Origin: VXNE01 sp963668365
GTDB lineage: Bacteria > Pseudomonadota > Gammaproteobacteria > Pseudomonadales > Azotimanducaceae
DNA length: 64,000 bases
Assembly: GCA_963668365.1 (NCBI GenBank)
Contig: OY764266.1
Span: 4,340,001 to 4,404,000 of the forward strand
Reading direction: 5' to 3'
In this document: positions 1 to 8,746 of the stretch, piece by piece
Position numbering within the stretch: position 1 is the stretch's first letter
How the letters are laid out: every line of letters begins with the position of its first letter
Translations under genes and position numbers: made by a program
Notes under the pieces: generated by a model
Told to the model about the DNA's origin: nothing
Seen by the model: the letters and a program-made list of their open reading frames with translations, nothing else
The model's database searches: none

Positions 1-632
1 TCGACGACCGCTTCGACGCCCATGTCCTTGGCGAGAGCGACGCGGTAGGGATTCATTTCAAGCCCCAGGACGCGCGCCCCGCGATAGAGCGCGGTGATCG
101 AGGTACCGAGCCCCACCGGACCCAGGCCCGAGATCAGCACCGTGTCCGTGGGCATGACCTGCATCGTCTGGTTGGCGTTGAAGCCGGGACCCATGCCGCA
201 GCAGGCCATGCTGGCGCGGTCGTAGGAAATATCGTCCGGGATCGGCACCAGCAGCCAGTCCTGCTGCACGCAGTACTGCCCGAGGGTGGCGGTGCCGGTC
301 TCGTTGCCGCAAATGGCCTTCGGGTCCTTCTTGTCCGGGCAGTAGATGTGGTCTCCCGAGGTGCAGAGATCGCAGACGCCGCAGCCGCTCTGCGGCATCA
401 CCGCGACGCGGTCGCCGGGCTTGACCATGGTCACGGCCGGACCGATCTCGACGACTTCGCCCGCCGCCTCGTGCCCGCCGAGGGGACGTTTCATGCCTCT
501 CAGGAACATGTGGAACTCGGTGCACAGGGGGGCGGCGTGAATCTTGATCTTCGCGTAGTTCTCGGCGACCCCGGGATCGTCAAAGTCTTCCAGGCCGCAT
601 TGGCTCTCGCCGGTGACAACAACGCGTTTCAT
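1..632 (-). CDS. Zinc-dependent alcohol dehydrogenase (MDR family), 3' end outside window
   Basis: About 210 N-terminal residues of a medium-chain dehydrogenase/reductase are visible; the gene runs off the left edge. The start is ATG at 632, with GGAGG just upstream. Residues near 53 give the catalytic-zinc motif GGHEAAGEV. A four-cysteine structural zinc site follows (CGVCDLC, then a further Cys after HIYC). The Rossmann glycine motif GLGPVGLG appears near residue 170. These are the marks of a cytosolic NAD(P)-dependent zinc alcohol dehydrogenase or threonine-dehydrogenase relative; the substrate cannot be inferred. It is convergent with nothing in view and is followed upstream by a toxin-antitoxin pair on the same strand. 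Confidence 0.9.
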   Translation of the reverse strand, partial: MKRVVVTGESQCGLEDFDDPGVAENYAKIKIHAAPLCTEFHMFLRGMKRPLGGHEAAGEVVEIGPAVTMVKPGDRVAVMPQSGCGVCDLCTSGDHIYCPDKKDPKAICGNETGTATLGQYCVQQDWLLVPIPDDISYDRASMACCGMGPGFNANQTMQVMPTDTVLISGLGPVGLGTSITALYRGARVLGLEMNPYRVALAKDMGVEAVV

Positions 633-684
633 CGCAAACTCCTCCAGATGGTTTCCTGGCGCCGCTCAGGCGCTCTCCTGTCAA

Positions 685-942
685 TCAACGATAGGCGACG
701 CTCCGGTGCCTGACCACTACGATCTCGACACGGCGATTGGCGTCGGAAACTCCATATACGATTCGATAGTTCCCTACCCGAACTCTCCAGAGCGCATCCT
801 CGCCCCGCAGTTTACGGCTTCCGCGTGGACGCGGTTCCGATGCCAAGTCCTCAATGCGTGACAGAATCCGCAACGCCGCTTGCCGAGGCAGGCTTTCCAG
901 ATCTCGGCGTGCAGATCTAACGAACGCAATTTCATACTCCAA
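685..942 (-). CDS. RelE/ParE-family toxin
   Basis: An 85-residue protein with the RelE/ParE fold signature: FVRSARRDLESLP near the N-terminus, a central RGSRKLRG segment, then VRVGNYRIVYGV and a C-terminal VVVRHRSVAYR. RelE-type members cleave mRNA on the ribosome, while ParE-type members poison gyrase; which applies here is unclear. The only initiation codon after the in-frame stop of the upstream gene is TTG at 942, one codon beyond that stop. Toxin and antitoxin are therefore in the same frame, separated by a TGA and one codon. This tight spacing implies one transcript with translational coupling. Confidence 0.8.
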   Translation of the reverse strand: MEYEIAFVRSARRDLESLPRQAALRILSRIEDLASEPRPRGSRKLRGEDALWRVRVGNYRIVYGVSDANRRVEIVVVRHRSVAYR

Positions 943-945
943 GCG

Positions 946-1122
946 TCAGTTTCCGAGAACCTTCCGCCGGACTTCCTCCAATGTCTCCCGCGGTTCGTCC
1001 TGCCGCTCCTTCGCAACAACCGCGTCGAAGAAATCCTCCCACAACTCGCTGTGGATGCTGAGATCGATCATGACCGCCTTGCGTTCTCCCTCGTCGTCAA
1101 TCAGGAACTGGACGCCTTTCAT
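946..1122 (-). CDS. Small acidic antitoxin partner of the RelE/ParE toxin
   Basis: A 58-residue protein starting at ATG 1122 (upstream GGAGGATCACGACA gives a good ribosome binding site). It begins MKGVQFLIDDEGERKAVMIDL and is rich in Glu/Asp, ending in a basic helix (EEVRRKVLGN). Such short proteins directly upstream of RelE toxins are typical of Phd/RelB-like antitoxins that neutralise the toxin and repress the operon. Function is assigned mostly from position and the beta-strand-like N-terminus (ValGlnPheLeuIleAspAspGluGly), common in antitoxins of this class. It ends three bases before the toxin start. Confidence 0.7.
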   Translation of the reverse strand: MKGVQFLIDDEGERKAVMIDLSIHSELWEDFFDAVVAKERQDEPRETLEEVRRKVLGN

Positions 1123-1292
1123 TGTCGTGATCCTCCCCTAGTCTGGGTTCGCGCGGAACGCGATGCCTCTAGCTGGTCGTAGCTGCCAATGCGAGCGATG
1201 GTGCCAGCGACGTCGTCACGCTTCAAGACTGCTCATGCCGCAGCAATCCTCTCAACAATGTAAACCGTTGGATCGATCAGCCGGTGGACGCG

Positions 1293-1523
1293 CTATTCGT
1301 TAGCCGATGAATGCCTGTAATCCAGTTCATCGAGCAATTTCAGCCCAACCGCTGGTTCGCCGCGCGACGCCCGCAACCGGAATCGCATTTCGGTGTCGTG
1401 TTCGGCCAAAACCCGAATAGACAATTCCTGCATCAGCTTGTTCAGGCTCAGACCGCGACGCGCGGCCATGGCAGCCAATCGGTCGCGGTGGTCGTCGGGA
1501 ATCCGAATCGTCAACGTGGCCAT
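1293..1523 (-). CDS. Ribbon-helix-helix (CopG/Arc-like) antitoxin-type repressor
   Basis: A 76-residue protein with an N-terminal ribbon-helix-helix: MATLTIRIPDDHRDRLAAMA forms the beta-strand and first helix, followed by RRGLSLNKLMQELSIRVL as the second helix. ATG at 1523 follows GGAGGAAGACTGAC, where TGA is the stop of a decayed PIN-toxin gene, so the pair overlapped in the usual toxin-then-antitoxin arrangement. Its toxin partner appears lost (see the pseudogene just upstream), leaving an orphan DNA-binding antitoxin. The C-terminal 35 residues look unstructured, as expected for a toxin-binding tail. Confidence 0.75.
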   Translation of the reverse strand: MATLTIRIPDDHRDRLAAMAARRGLSLNKLMQELSIRVLAEHDTEMRFRLRASRGEPAVGLKLLDELDYRHSSANE

Positions 1524-1524
1524 G

Positions 1525-1682
1525 TCAGTCTTCCTCCATCTTCAGCCAATCGCCCGGCGTGACGATATGGAAGCTGTCAAATCATAAACGTTCGCAATTC
1601 TGCTTCCAGCCCAAGCCTGGATGGCGCCAGGTCGGCCACCCACGAAGGCACCGCGAATGTTGACACGGTCTACGACTCTTGC
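1525..1682 (-). pseudogene. Remnant of a PIN-domain toxin
   Basis: Reading leftwards from 1682, one frame gives a short stretch resembling the start of PIN toxins (ARVVDRVNIRGAFVGGRPG, with the usual catalytic VVDTNV altered to VVDRVN). Another frame gives FDSFHIVTPGDWLKMEED before a TGA at 1527, resembling the C-terminus of the family annotated as PIN-type toxin components. The middle is missing and the two parts are out of frame. Its position immediately upstream of an orphan ribbon-helix-helix antitoxin fits a decayed toxin-antitoxin pair. The assignment rests on short similarities recognised by eye. Confidence 0.35.
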
Positions 1683-1869
1683 TCAGAAAGGGAAGGCGCA
1701 CTTCATCGCGACGTGGTTCCTATCGCGGCGATGAGGAATGGAGTGCTCGCTGACAGCCCGTGTGACGGGGCATCGCTCATGGTAGGTTTCCGGCATGGAA
1801 AGGTGCTACCGGACACTTCAGCGGAACGAATATCCCCCGGGAGCGCCAGCGACTGCGGAAGGTTGTTCC

Positions 1870-3771
1870 ATGGTCGACGACCGGGGCCGAGCCGCAGGTT
1901 TCGCCCCTGGGGCGCGTGCCGCCATCGCAGCGGTCATGCTGTCCCTATCGTCGGCGGCCCTCGCCGACGACGCGCCGCCTTCAGAGATCGTCTACAAGCA
2001 CGCCTACGCCTTCCTCGCCGAGCCCAAATACCCCTCTGACTTCACGCACTTCGACTGGGTCAATCCCGAGGCGCCGAAAGGCGGCAGGATGCGCATTTCG
2101 GTCTCGGGCCAATGGGACAACATCAATCCGTGTTCCGTTCCCGCCGGACACCGCGTGCTCGGCGTGGATGTCGAGCGGCCCTACGCGAACCTGGTACACG
2201 ACGCACTGATGGACTGGTCGGCGGACGAGCCGGCGTCGATCTACGGCCGGCTCGCCGAGGGCATCGCGGTGGCCGACGACGGCGCCTGGATCGCGTTCAA
2301 GATCCGCGACGGCGCGCGCTGGCACGACGGCAAGCCCGTCACCATCGACGACGTGCATTTCACGTTCACGCGATTCACCACCGAGGCATCGCCGACGATC
2401 GCCACGCCGCTGAACCCCATCGAGTCGTTCGAGATCATCGGGCCGCGCGAGATCCGCTTCAACATCCGGGAGGGCCAGAGGGGCGATCCGCTGCTGCCCA
2501 TCGTCATCGGCTCGAAGCCGATCCTGCCGGCACATTTCTGGGCGTCGCGGGACCTGGGCAAGACCAGCATCACGCCGCCGCTCGGCTCCGGTCCTTACCG
2601 CGTCAAGGAACTCCGCGTCGGCCGCTGGATCCGCTACGAGCGCGTCGATGACTACTGGGGACGGGACCTGCCGGTCATGCGCGGCCGCTACAACTTCGAC
2701 GAGGTGAAGTGGGATTACTTCCGCGACGGCCAGATCCAGGCCGAGTCGATCAAGGGCGACGTCGTCGACGTGAACGTCGAAGGCGTCCCCAGGCTCTGGA
2801 ACACCGGCTACGAGTTTCCGGCCAAGCGCGCCGGGATGTTCAGGCAGCACTGGCTGCCGGTGAATCACCCGTCGGGACTGTGGGCGGCGCTGTTCTGGAA
2901 CCTCGACCAGCCGCGCTTCCGGGACGTCCGGGTGCGCGAGGCGCTGTGGCTGGTCGCCGACTACGAGTGGATCAACTGGCGCAACTACGACTTCTACGGA
3001 CTGGCGGAGAGTTTCTTCCACGGCTCGGTGCTGGCGTCGCGCGGCCTGCCGAGCGAGCGGGAACTCAAGTACCTCGAGCCGATCCGGGACCTGGTGCCGC
3101 CGCGCGTCTTCACCGAGCCCTATCGGCCACCGCCCCACGGCGGGCGCGGATGGCATCGCGACAACCTCGTCAGGGCGGCGGCGCTGCTGAAGGAGGCCGG
3201 CTGGATCGTCGAAGACGGCCGCCTCGTTCACGGCGTCACGGGGGAGCGGTTCCATGTCCGCCTCGTGGTCGTGCCACCGGGGGTGGCGGCTTCCATCATG
3301 CCTTATCTCCACAACCTGGAACGTCTCGGCATCACGTCGACGATCAAATCGCCGGAGACCTCCCAATGGGTGTTCCGCATGCTTTCCGGCGACTTCGACG
3401 GCGGCGGCATGTGGTTCATCACGGACTTCACGCCGACGCACGCCATGGCGCGCTTTTCGAGCGCCGAAGCGGGCCACGAGTACGGCGCCAACTATCCCAA
3501 TATCCGGGATCCCGCCGTCGACCACCTGCTGGAGGCAGCCAAGTCGGCGGGGACCTGGGACGACTACGTCGCCGCCATTCGCGCGTTCGACCGCGTCATG
3601 CTGTGGAACTTCTACCTGATCCCGGGCATGAGCAGGACCAGGATCGGCATCGCGCACTGGAACCGGTACGACTGGGTGGATGCCGGCAAACTATCGCGCG
3701 AAGTGTGGACCGAGTCGTGGTGGTGGGACGAACCGCGGGCGGCCCGGGTCGCCGAGTACCTCGGCGAATAG
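1870..3771 (+). CDS. yejA: Periplasmic oligopeptide-binding protein, YejA-like
   Basis: A 633-residue family-5 solute-binding protein. An ATG further upstream (1795) is in frame, but ATG 1870 follows GGAAGG and leads directly into a signal peptide (GARAAIAAVMLSLSSAALADD), so it is preferred. The mature N-terminus (KYPSDFTHFDWVNPEAPKGG) is characteristic of YejA, the receptor of the YejABEF transporter that takes up peptides and, in enterobacteria, microcin C. Typical family-5 motifs follow, for example DGARWHDGKPVTIDDVHFTF. It overlaps nothing and ends one base before yejB, so yejA, yejB and yejE form one operon. Confidence 0.88.
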   Translation: MVDDRGRAAGFAPGARAAIAAVMLSLSSAALADDAPPSEIVYKHAYAFLAEPKYPSDFTHFDWVNPEAPKGGRMRISVSGQWDNINPCSVPAGHRVLGVDVERPYANLVHDALMDWSADEPASIYGRLAEGIAVADDGAWIAFKIRDGARWHDGKPVTIDDVHFTFTRFTTEASPTIATPLNPIESFEIIGPREIRFNIREGQRGDPLLPIVIGSKPILPAHFWASRDLGKTSITPPLGSGPYRVKELRVGRWIRYERVDDYWGRDLPVMRGRYNFDEVKWDYFRDGQIQAESIKGDVVDVNVEGVPRLWNTGYEFPAKRAGMFRQHWLPVNHPSGLWAALFWNLDQPRFRDVRVREALWLVADYEWINWRNYDFYGLAESFFHGSVLASRGLPSERELKYLEPIRDLVPPRVFTEPYRPPPHGGRGWHRDNLVRAAALLKEAGWIVEDGRLVHGVTGERFHVRLVVVPPGVAASIMPYLHNLERLGITSTIKSPETSQWVFRMLSGDFDGGGMWFITDFTPTHAMARFSSAEAGHEYGANYPNIRDPAVDHLLEAAKSAGTWDDYVAAIRAFDRVMLWNFYLIPGMSRTRIGIAHWNRYDWVDAGKLSREVWTESWWWDEPRAARVAEYLGE

Positions 3772-3772
3772 C

Positions 3773-4846
3773 GTGGGCCGATACGTTCTTCGCCGCCTCC
3801 TGCTGATACTGCCGACGCTGTTCGGGATCATGGTCATCAACTTCATCCTGGTGCAGTTCGCGCCGGGCGGCCCCGTGGAACAGGCCATCGTCCAGGCGCA
3901 GGGGCTCGACATCTCGACGACGGCCTCGGTGTCGGCGCCCACGAGCATGGGGCCGTCCTCGCAATCGTCCTACACCGGCAGCGAGGGACTCGATCCCGCG
4001 TTCGTCGCGCGCATGGAGAAGGCGTTCGGGTTCGACAAGCCGCCGCTCGAGCGGTTCTCGCTCATGCTGTGGAACTACGTGCGCCTGGATTTCGGCGAGA
4101 GCTACTTTCAGAACCGCACGGTATTCGACCTCGTGGTGGAGCGGCTGCCCGTCTCGGTCTCGCTCGGACTCTGGTCGCTGGTGCTGATCTACGGCGTCTC
4201 GATCCCGCTCGGCATGGCCAAGGCCGTGCGCGACGGCACCGCGTTCGACGTCTGGTCGAGCGCGGTCGTGTTCGTCGCCTACGCGATCCCCGGCTTCCTC
4301 ATCGCGGTGATGCTGATCATCCTGTTCGCCGGGGGCACCTACCTCGACTGGTTCCCGATGCGCGGCATGGTCTCCGAGCACTTCAGCGACCTGACGCCCT
4401 TCGGCAAGGTCACGGACTATTTCTGGCACCTCGCCCTGCCGCTCACCGCCCTCACCATCGGTGGATTCGCGACCCTCACCATGCTGACGAAGAATAGCTT
4501 CCTCGAGGAGGTCAACAAGCAGTTCGTGCTGACAGCGCGGTCGAAGGGCCTGACGGAGAAGCGCGTCCTGTTCGGGCATGTGTTCCGCAACGCGATCCTC
4601 ATCGTGATCGCCGGATTCCCGGCCGCGTTCGTCAGCCTGCTGTTCACCGGCGCGCTCCTGATCGAGGTCATCTTCTCGATCGACGGCATCGGCCTGCTCG
4701 GCTACGAAGCCGTCGTCAAGCGCGACTACCCGATCTTCTTCGGCACGTTGTTCGTGTTCACGCTGATCGGGCTCGTGATGCAGCTTGTCGGCGACATCGT
4801 CTACACCATCGTCGATCCGCGCATCGACTTCGAGACGCGGGGTTAG
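3773..4846 (+). CDS. yejB: ABC peptide transporter permease, YejB-like
   Basis: A 357-residue inner-membrane permease of the binding-protein-dependent transport family. The GTG at 3773 starts one base after the yejA stop and gives MGRYVLRRLLLILPTLFGI, the canonical first helix of DppB/YejB proteins. About six hydrophobic segments are visible. The EAA loop that contacts the ATPase is seen as the NSFLEEVNKQFVLTARSKGL region near residue 240. The insert after the first helix (EGLDPAFVARMEKAFGFDKPP) is typical of YejB. Its stop overlaps the start region of yejE, indicating coupling. Confidence 0.88.
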   Translation: MGRYVLRRLLLILPTLFGIMVINFILVQFAPGGPVEQAIVQAQGLDISTTASVSAPTSMGPSSQSSYTGSEGLDPAFVARMEKAFGFDKPPLERFSLMLWNYVRLDFGESYFQNRTVFDLVVERLPVSVSLGLWSLVLIYGVSIPLGMAKAVRDGTAFDVWSSAVVFVAYAIPGFLIAVMLIILFAGGTYLDWFPMRGMVSEHFSDLTPFGKVTDYFWHLALPLTALTIGGFATLTMLTKNSFLEEVNKQFVLTARSKGLTEKRVLFGHVFRNAILIVIAGFPAAFVSLLFTGALLIEVIFSIDGIGLLGYEAVVKRDYPIFFGTLFVFTLIGLVMQLVGDIVYTIVDPRIDFETRG

Positions 4847-4849
4847 GTG

Positions 4850-5911
4850 ATGTCCCCCATCAACGAGCGGCGACTCGAACTCTTCAAGTCGAACCGGCGC
4901 GGGTACTACTCGTTCTGGATCTTCCTGGTGCTGTTCGTCCTGTCGATGTTTGCCGAGCTCATCGCCAACGACAAACCGATCATGTTCTCGCACCAGGGCG
5001 AGCTGCGCTTCCCCATGTTCGCGATGTACACGGAGGCCGAACTCGGCGGCGTCCTGGAGACCGAGGCGGACTACCGCGACCCCTATGTGGCGGGTTTGAT
5101 CGACGCGGACGGCTGGGCGATCTGGCCGCCGGTGCGGTATGCCTACAACACCGTCGACTACTCCTACGAGATCACCCCGTCGCCGCCGGATCGCAGGCAT
5201 TTCCTCGGGACGGACGGCGGCGGGACGGATGTGTTCGCGAAGCTGCTCTACGGGTTCCGGCTCTCGGTGCTGTTCGGCCTTGCGCTGACGCTGATCAGTT
5301 CGTCCATCGGCGTGCTCGTCGGCGCGGTGCAGGGTTATTTCGGCGGGCTCGTCGATCTACTCGGGCAGCGGGTCGTCGAGATCTTCGCCGGGCTGCCGAT
5401 TCTGTTCGTGCTGATCATTCTCGCGAGCATCGTGGAGCCGAACGTGTTCTGGCTGCTGGGGATTCTGGGGCTGTTTAGCTGGATGGCGCTGGTGGGCGTC
5501 GTTCGGGCCGAGTTCCTGCGGGCGCGGAACTACGAGTTCGTGCTGGCGGCGCGGTCGTTGGGGGTGTCGAACTTGACGATTCTTCGGCGGCATGTGTTGC
5601 CGAATGCGATGGTGGCTACGTTGACGTATCTGCCGTTCATATTGAATGGGTCGATCACGGCGCTGACGGCGTTGGATTTCCTGGGATTTGGACTGCCTAT
5701 CGACTCACCGTCGTTGGGGCGAATGTTGTCGTCGGCGAAGGCGAATCTTCAGGCGCCGTGGTTGGGGTTCTTCGTGTTTGTGACGTTGGCGATGTTGTTG
5801 ACGTTGCTGATCTTTATCGGGGAGGCGGTGAGGGATGGGCTGGATCCAAGACGGGCGGTGGCGAAGGCGGGGGATCAGGGGGCTGGGTTGGTGGGAGGGC
5901 AGACGGCTTGA
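4850..5911 (+). CDS. yejE: ABC peptide transporter permease, YejE-like, with repeat-derived C-terminus
   Basis: A 353-residue permease paired with YejB. ATG 4850 directly follows an alternative GTG at 4847; both lie right at the yejB stop. A first hydrophobic helix (FWIFLVLFVLSMFAELIAN), a long periplasmic loop with HFLGTDGGGTDVFA, and the EAA loop (NYEFVLAARSLGVSNLTI) identify it. Normal YejE proteins end soon after GEAVRDGLDPR. Here the last dozen residues are encoded by a 42-bp repeat found twice more in the window. The final gene of such operons, the ATPase yejF, is absent; a defence island begins instead. Whether the transporter still works depends on an ATPase elsewhere. Confidence 0.87.
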   Translation: MSPINERRLELFKSNRRGYYSFWIFLVLFVLSMFAELIANDKPIMFSHQGELRFPMFAMYTEAELGGVLETEADYRDPYVAGLIDADGWAIWPPVRYAYNTVDYSYEITPSPPDRRHFLGTDGGGTDVFAKLLYGFRLSVLFGLALTLISSSIGVLVGAVQGYFGGLVDLLGQRVVEIFAGLPILFVLIILASIVEPNVFWLLGILGLFSWMALVGVVRAEFLRARNYEFVLAARSLGVSNLTILRRHVLPNAMVATLTYLPFILNGSITALTALDFLGFGLPIDSPSLGRMLSSAKANLQAPWLGFFVFVTLAMLLTLLIFIGEAVRDGLDPRRAVAKAGDQGAGLVGGQTA

Positions 5912-5914
5912 TTG
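5873..5914 (+). repeat. 42-bp dispersed repeat, copy 1 (3' end of yejE)
   Basis: Begins GATCAGGGGGCTGGGTTGG and ends GGCTTGATTG. Two further copies, both in the same orientation, lie at 22375-22416 and 27144-27184. This copy encodes the last residues and the stop codon of yejE and marks the left edge of the defence island. Confidence 0.85.
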
Positions 5915-6035
5915 GAGCGAGGCCTAAAGGAGCCGGCTCGCGTCGCTCGCGCGGCGGGTACCCACAGTTCTCTCGTCATCTCACTCGCTGTTCTGGGTCA
6001 GGCACGTCCAGGAGTTCTAGGGAACGGTAAGAGGC

Positions 6036-7013
6036 TTACGGAGTCTGATCTGCTTGTAGTGCTTGGAGATAGCCTTGAAGTCGTGAAGTTGACACCGGGG
6101 CGGTTTGCACAAACCGTTGCTTGATTGGATGTGCCCATCTATTGCGGAACTCGTTGACTTCGACCATCCAACTCGTTGCCGGGCGCTTGCCTTGTCTACC
6201 GGAGATGTTCTCCATCAGCGACCCAAACGTCGACCAGTTCTTCTCGATGATCGTTCGTAGATCGATGAAAGTCAGGTAGGCGTGGGCGGGGATGTCCTGT
6301 CCAGCCGACTCCCTTTCCCTCTCCATCTTAGTTGCACACTCGACGCGTATGTTCTCCGGCACAGCACTCCACCAGTCGTCGCCGTGGGTCGTCTCAAGTG
6401 CCTTGACAATCTTGTCAAAAAGGATGACTTCGATTTTGTTAACCAACTCGCCTGGATCCAAATCCCCGTGCTCGCCAGCATCCGGGACCAGAATCACCAA
6501 GTGGAAGGGCGAAGTCGGTGTGACGCCCTCAAGAAAGCCGTATGCGTCAATGAAACACTTTGCAATGCTATCGCTTGCGCTCCCGATGTCAGGGTTATCG
6601 CGTTCACGCGCAGGCTGCGCGGTCGACACAACAGCCCATCCAATCCTGCTCTGCGCGAATCGAGCAGCTTCCTCCTGTACCCGCGCCTCTATAAGCCGGC
6701 GAACTGTCTTGCTGCTTCCATCGAACGATATGTCTGCATCGTCGACCGGCAACTGGGCAGCGACAACTATGAACGGCGACTTGAGCACACTAATCCCAGC
6801 GTGTCGAAACGCCGCCTGACGCACTGTACTGCGACGAAAAGGACCAAAGTGAGTGCTTAGGCGGACAACGAGACCACCAGCGTCGTACGTTTCGCCGACA
6901 TACACGATACGATCACGTGGACAGGCGATGATGTACACCCAAGGATGCTGGGCGGTCAGGTCAACGGGACGCGCAGCAGTACCGTGAAAATGCGCCTTTG
7001 CGACGTATCGCAC
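6036..7013 (-). CDS. GIY-YIG nuclease fused to a Swt1-like HEPN domain
   Basis: About 325 residues from GTG 7013, 20 bases after the stop of the GHKL gene; a longer in-frame reading overlaps that gene and is unlikely. Residues 24-60 hold a GIY-YIG core: WVYIIACPRD, then VYVGET and an Arg in RLSTHF, the arrangement of a single-strand-nicking nuclease fold. The C-terminal ~110 residues (LTFIDLRTIIEKNW, later FRNRWAHP near residue 289) match the Swt1-family HEPN domain with its Arg-x4-His motif, usually an RNase or an RNA-binding all-alpha domain. The pair with the GHKL ATPase, downstream of sspBCD-like genes, suggests an effector of the phosphorothioation system. Activity is inferred from motifs only. 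Confidence 0.72.
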   Translation of the reverse strand: MRYVAKAHFHGTAARPVDLTAQHPWVYIIACPRDRIVYVGETYDAGGLVVRLSTHFGPFRRSTVRQAAFRHAGISVLKSPFIVVAAQLPVDDADISFDGSSKTVRRLIEARVQEEAARFAQSRIGWAVVSTAQPARERDNPDIGSASDSIAKCFIDAYGFLEGVTPTSPFHLVILVPDAGEHGDLDPGELVNKIEVILFDKIVKALETTHGDDWWSAVPENIRVECATKMERERESAGQDIPAHAYLTFIDLRTIIEKNWSTFGSLMENISGRQGKRPATSWMVEVNEFRNRWAHPIKQRFVQTAPVSTSRLQGYLQALQADQTP

Positions 7014-7033
7014 AGCTACTTTGTTCTCTATTC

Positions 7034-8746
7034 CTAATCGTCTGACTCGATTTCGAAGTCGCTGGCCGCTGAAGCGAGTGCCTCGGCAAGATCCTCGCCA
7101 ATGGCGCTGACCTTCCGTCGAAATCGCAACAGGACCTTGTCGATTACTTCTCCCGACACGTCTCTCCACGGCGTGGATCGAACTTCGAGTTCCGCCCGGG
7201 CCAGGATGGTAAACAACTGATGCAAGACAAGAGTCATCTGTGGCTCGGCCTCCGCCATGGCATATGCCTGGGCAATCCAAGAATGCTGCGTGTTCAAAAT
7301 CGTCTCCGCGCGACCAAGCGAAATCGCTGGGTATGGCAGCCACATGGCATTAGCCTTGAGGCCCTCTACGGGAACGACGACATCCCCTCCTTCCGCTCTC
7401 TCGGAGAGTACCGAGAGGTCAACGACCGGATCTTGGATGTCGCCGATTGTCTCAGTCGAGATGTCCTTCATTCGTTCTTGGCGAGCGTTCGCTGCGGCGG
7501 GATCGCTCACATCGGAACCTGGCGAATAGTCGAGTGACGAGGCCGGAGAATTGGCAATAGTCTCGTTTGCTACATCGTCTTTCGTATCGGCAAGTTCGGC
7601 CTTCTGCCGTTTACCAGCCTCCGTCCACGCCTCTACGCTCTTGGTTTGGTAACGCGCAATCATGGCTCTCAACGTGTTACGACTTCGGCCGGGTAGCTTG
7701 CAGTGGCCCTTTTTGACGTCGATAGACAGGAGGTCATCGGCGGATTCCGAGAACATCAGCCGTGCCCGAAATGCCCAATTCTGCGTCTGGTTCCCCACCA
7801 AGCCCCAGAACCGCTCTCCAAGCACAATAATGCGATCGTTTCGATACACGTAGAAGCCATGGCGGGGTTTGCGTGTGAATGGATCCGGATTGATTGCATA
7901 CCGTTCCTGAGCTCCCCGCCTTTCGTCCCGTCCGAACGATGGCGGATGGATAAGGTGGGTGGCCGCGATGTCAGCCTTCGCGTCTTCACCTAAGGTCAGG
8001 GTGTCCTCGAGCAACAAGTGTACGGTCTTACCGTCCCAATCCCGCGGATCGCCCATGGGTCCGTTGTCCTTGGCTGCGGCGAAGAATAACGGATCAAAGG
8101 GGGTGAGGGGTGTGCCATTGATAGTGACTTCCAACGGCGGGTTCTCACGCTCTATGAATCGGTGAAATATCGTCGAGCAGTAGCGTCGCAAATACTCGGA
8201 GAACCGGGAGTAAGACGGCTGACCCTCATTCAGTTCCCGTACGATCAGCACCGTTCCTGGGCCCTCGTCGTGATGGCTCTCCCACATATCCGAATACTCG
8301 TCAGGTATGTCGCCAAGATCGATTTGGTATTCACCTGTGCGTTCAATGTCGGTAATGGAGAATCGGGCACAGATCGGAGAACTGTCAGCGCTCTCAGTGA
8401 GTATGACGATCTCGTCGCCCAATGAGAGGCCGGCTGACTTTAGGCCGAGTCCGAATTTGCCAAGAGAGCCACCAGGGTAGTCGCGCTTGGTTCCAAGAGT
8501 GAACGCATTGATGAGGGTGTCCTCATCCATTCCTATGCCGTCATCAGCGATGATGTAACTGCTGATGGAATCCGACTGGCCGTCGCGCTCGTGCACATCC
8601 CGTTTCAGTTCAACCGCTATTCTATTGGCTCGTGCATCAATTGAGTTGTCCATGAGGTCACACAGGGCAACTTCTGGGTCGTACCCAATGTTCGCTACTG
8701 CATGAATCAGGCGCCCTGGATTTGCAGGCACATCGATTTTCTTCAT
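7034..8746 (-). CDS. MORC-like GHKL ATPase
   Basis: A 570-residue protein with a complete GHKL (Hsp90/MutL/MORC) ATP-binding fold at the N-terminus. The N-box is DLMDNSIDA (residues 30-38), the G1 box DDGIGM (68-73) and the G2 box GKFGLGLKSAG (96-106). A transducer region with GHCKLPGRSRNTLRAMIARYQTKSV follows, then a linker and a helical C-terminal domain. Prokaryotic MORC-like GHKL ATPases are known from restriction and other conflict systems, where ATP-driven dimerisation is thought to clamp DNA. It starts at ATG 8746. It lies about 290 bp downstream of the sspD-like gene and is tightly linked to the GIY-YIG/HEPN gene. Confidence 0.82.
   Translation of the reverse strand: MKKIDVPANPGRLIHAVANIGYDPEVALCDLMDNSIDARANRIAVELKRDVHERDGQSDSISSYIIADDGIGMDEDTLINAFTLGTKRDYPGGSLGKFGLGLKSAGLSLGDEIVILTESADSSPICARFSITDIERTGEYQIDLGDIPDEYSDMWESHHDEGPGTVLIVRELNEGQPSYSRFSEYLRRYCSTIFHRFIERENPPLEVTINGTPLTPFDPLFFAAAKDNGPMGDPRDWDGKTVHLLLEDTLTLGEDAKADIAATHLIHPPSFGRDERRGAQERYAINPDPFTRKPRHGFYVYRNDRIIVLGERFWGLVGNQTQNWAFRARLMFSESADDLLSIDVKKGHCKLPGRSRNTLRAMIARYQTKSVEAWTEAGKRQKAELADTKDDVANETIANSPASSLDYSPGSDVSDPAAANARQERMKDISTETIGDIQDPVVDLSVLSERAEGGDVVVPVEGLKANAMWLPYPAISLGRAETILNTQHSWIAQAYAMAEAEPQMTLVLHQLFTILARAELEVRSTPWRDVSGEVIDKVLLRFRRKVSAIGEDLAEALASAASDFEIESDD

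Noticed and set aside
1981..5200. Very long minus-strand open frames across the yej genes
   Set aside because: These are rich in Arg, His, Asp and Gln and lie exactly opposite well-supported transporter genes. They are mirror frames of high-GC coding sequence.
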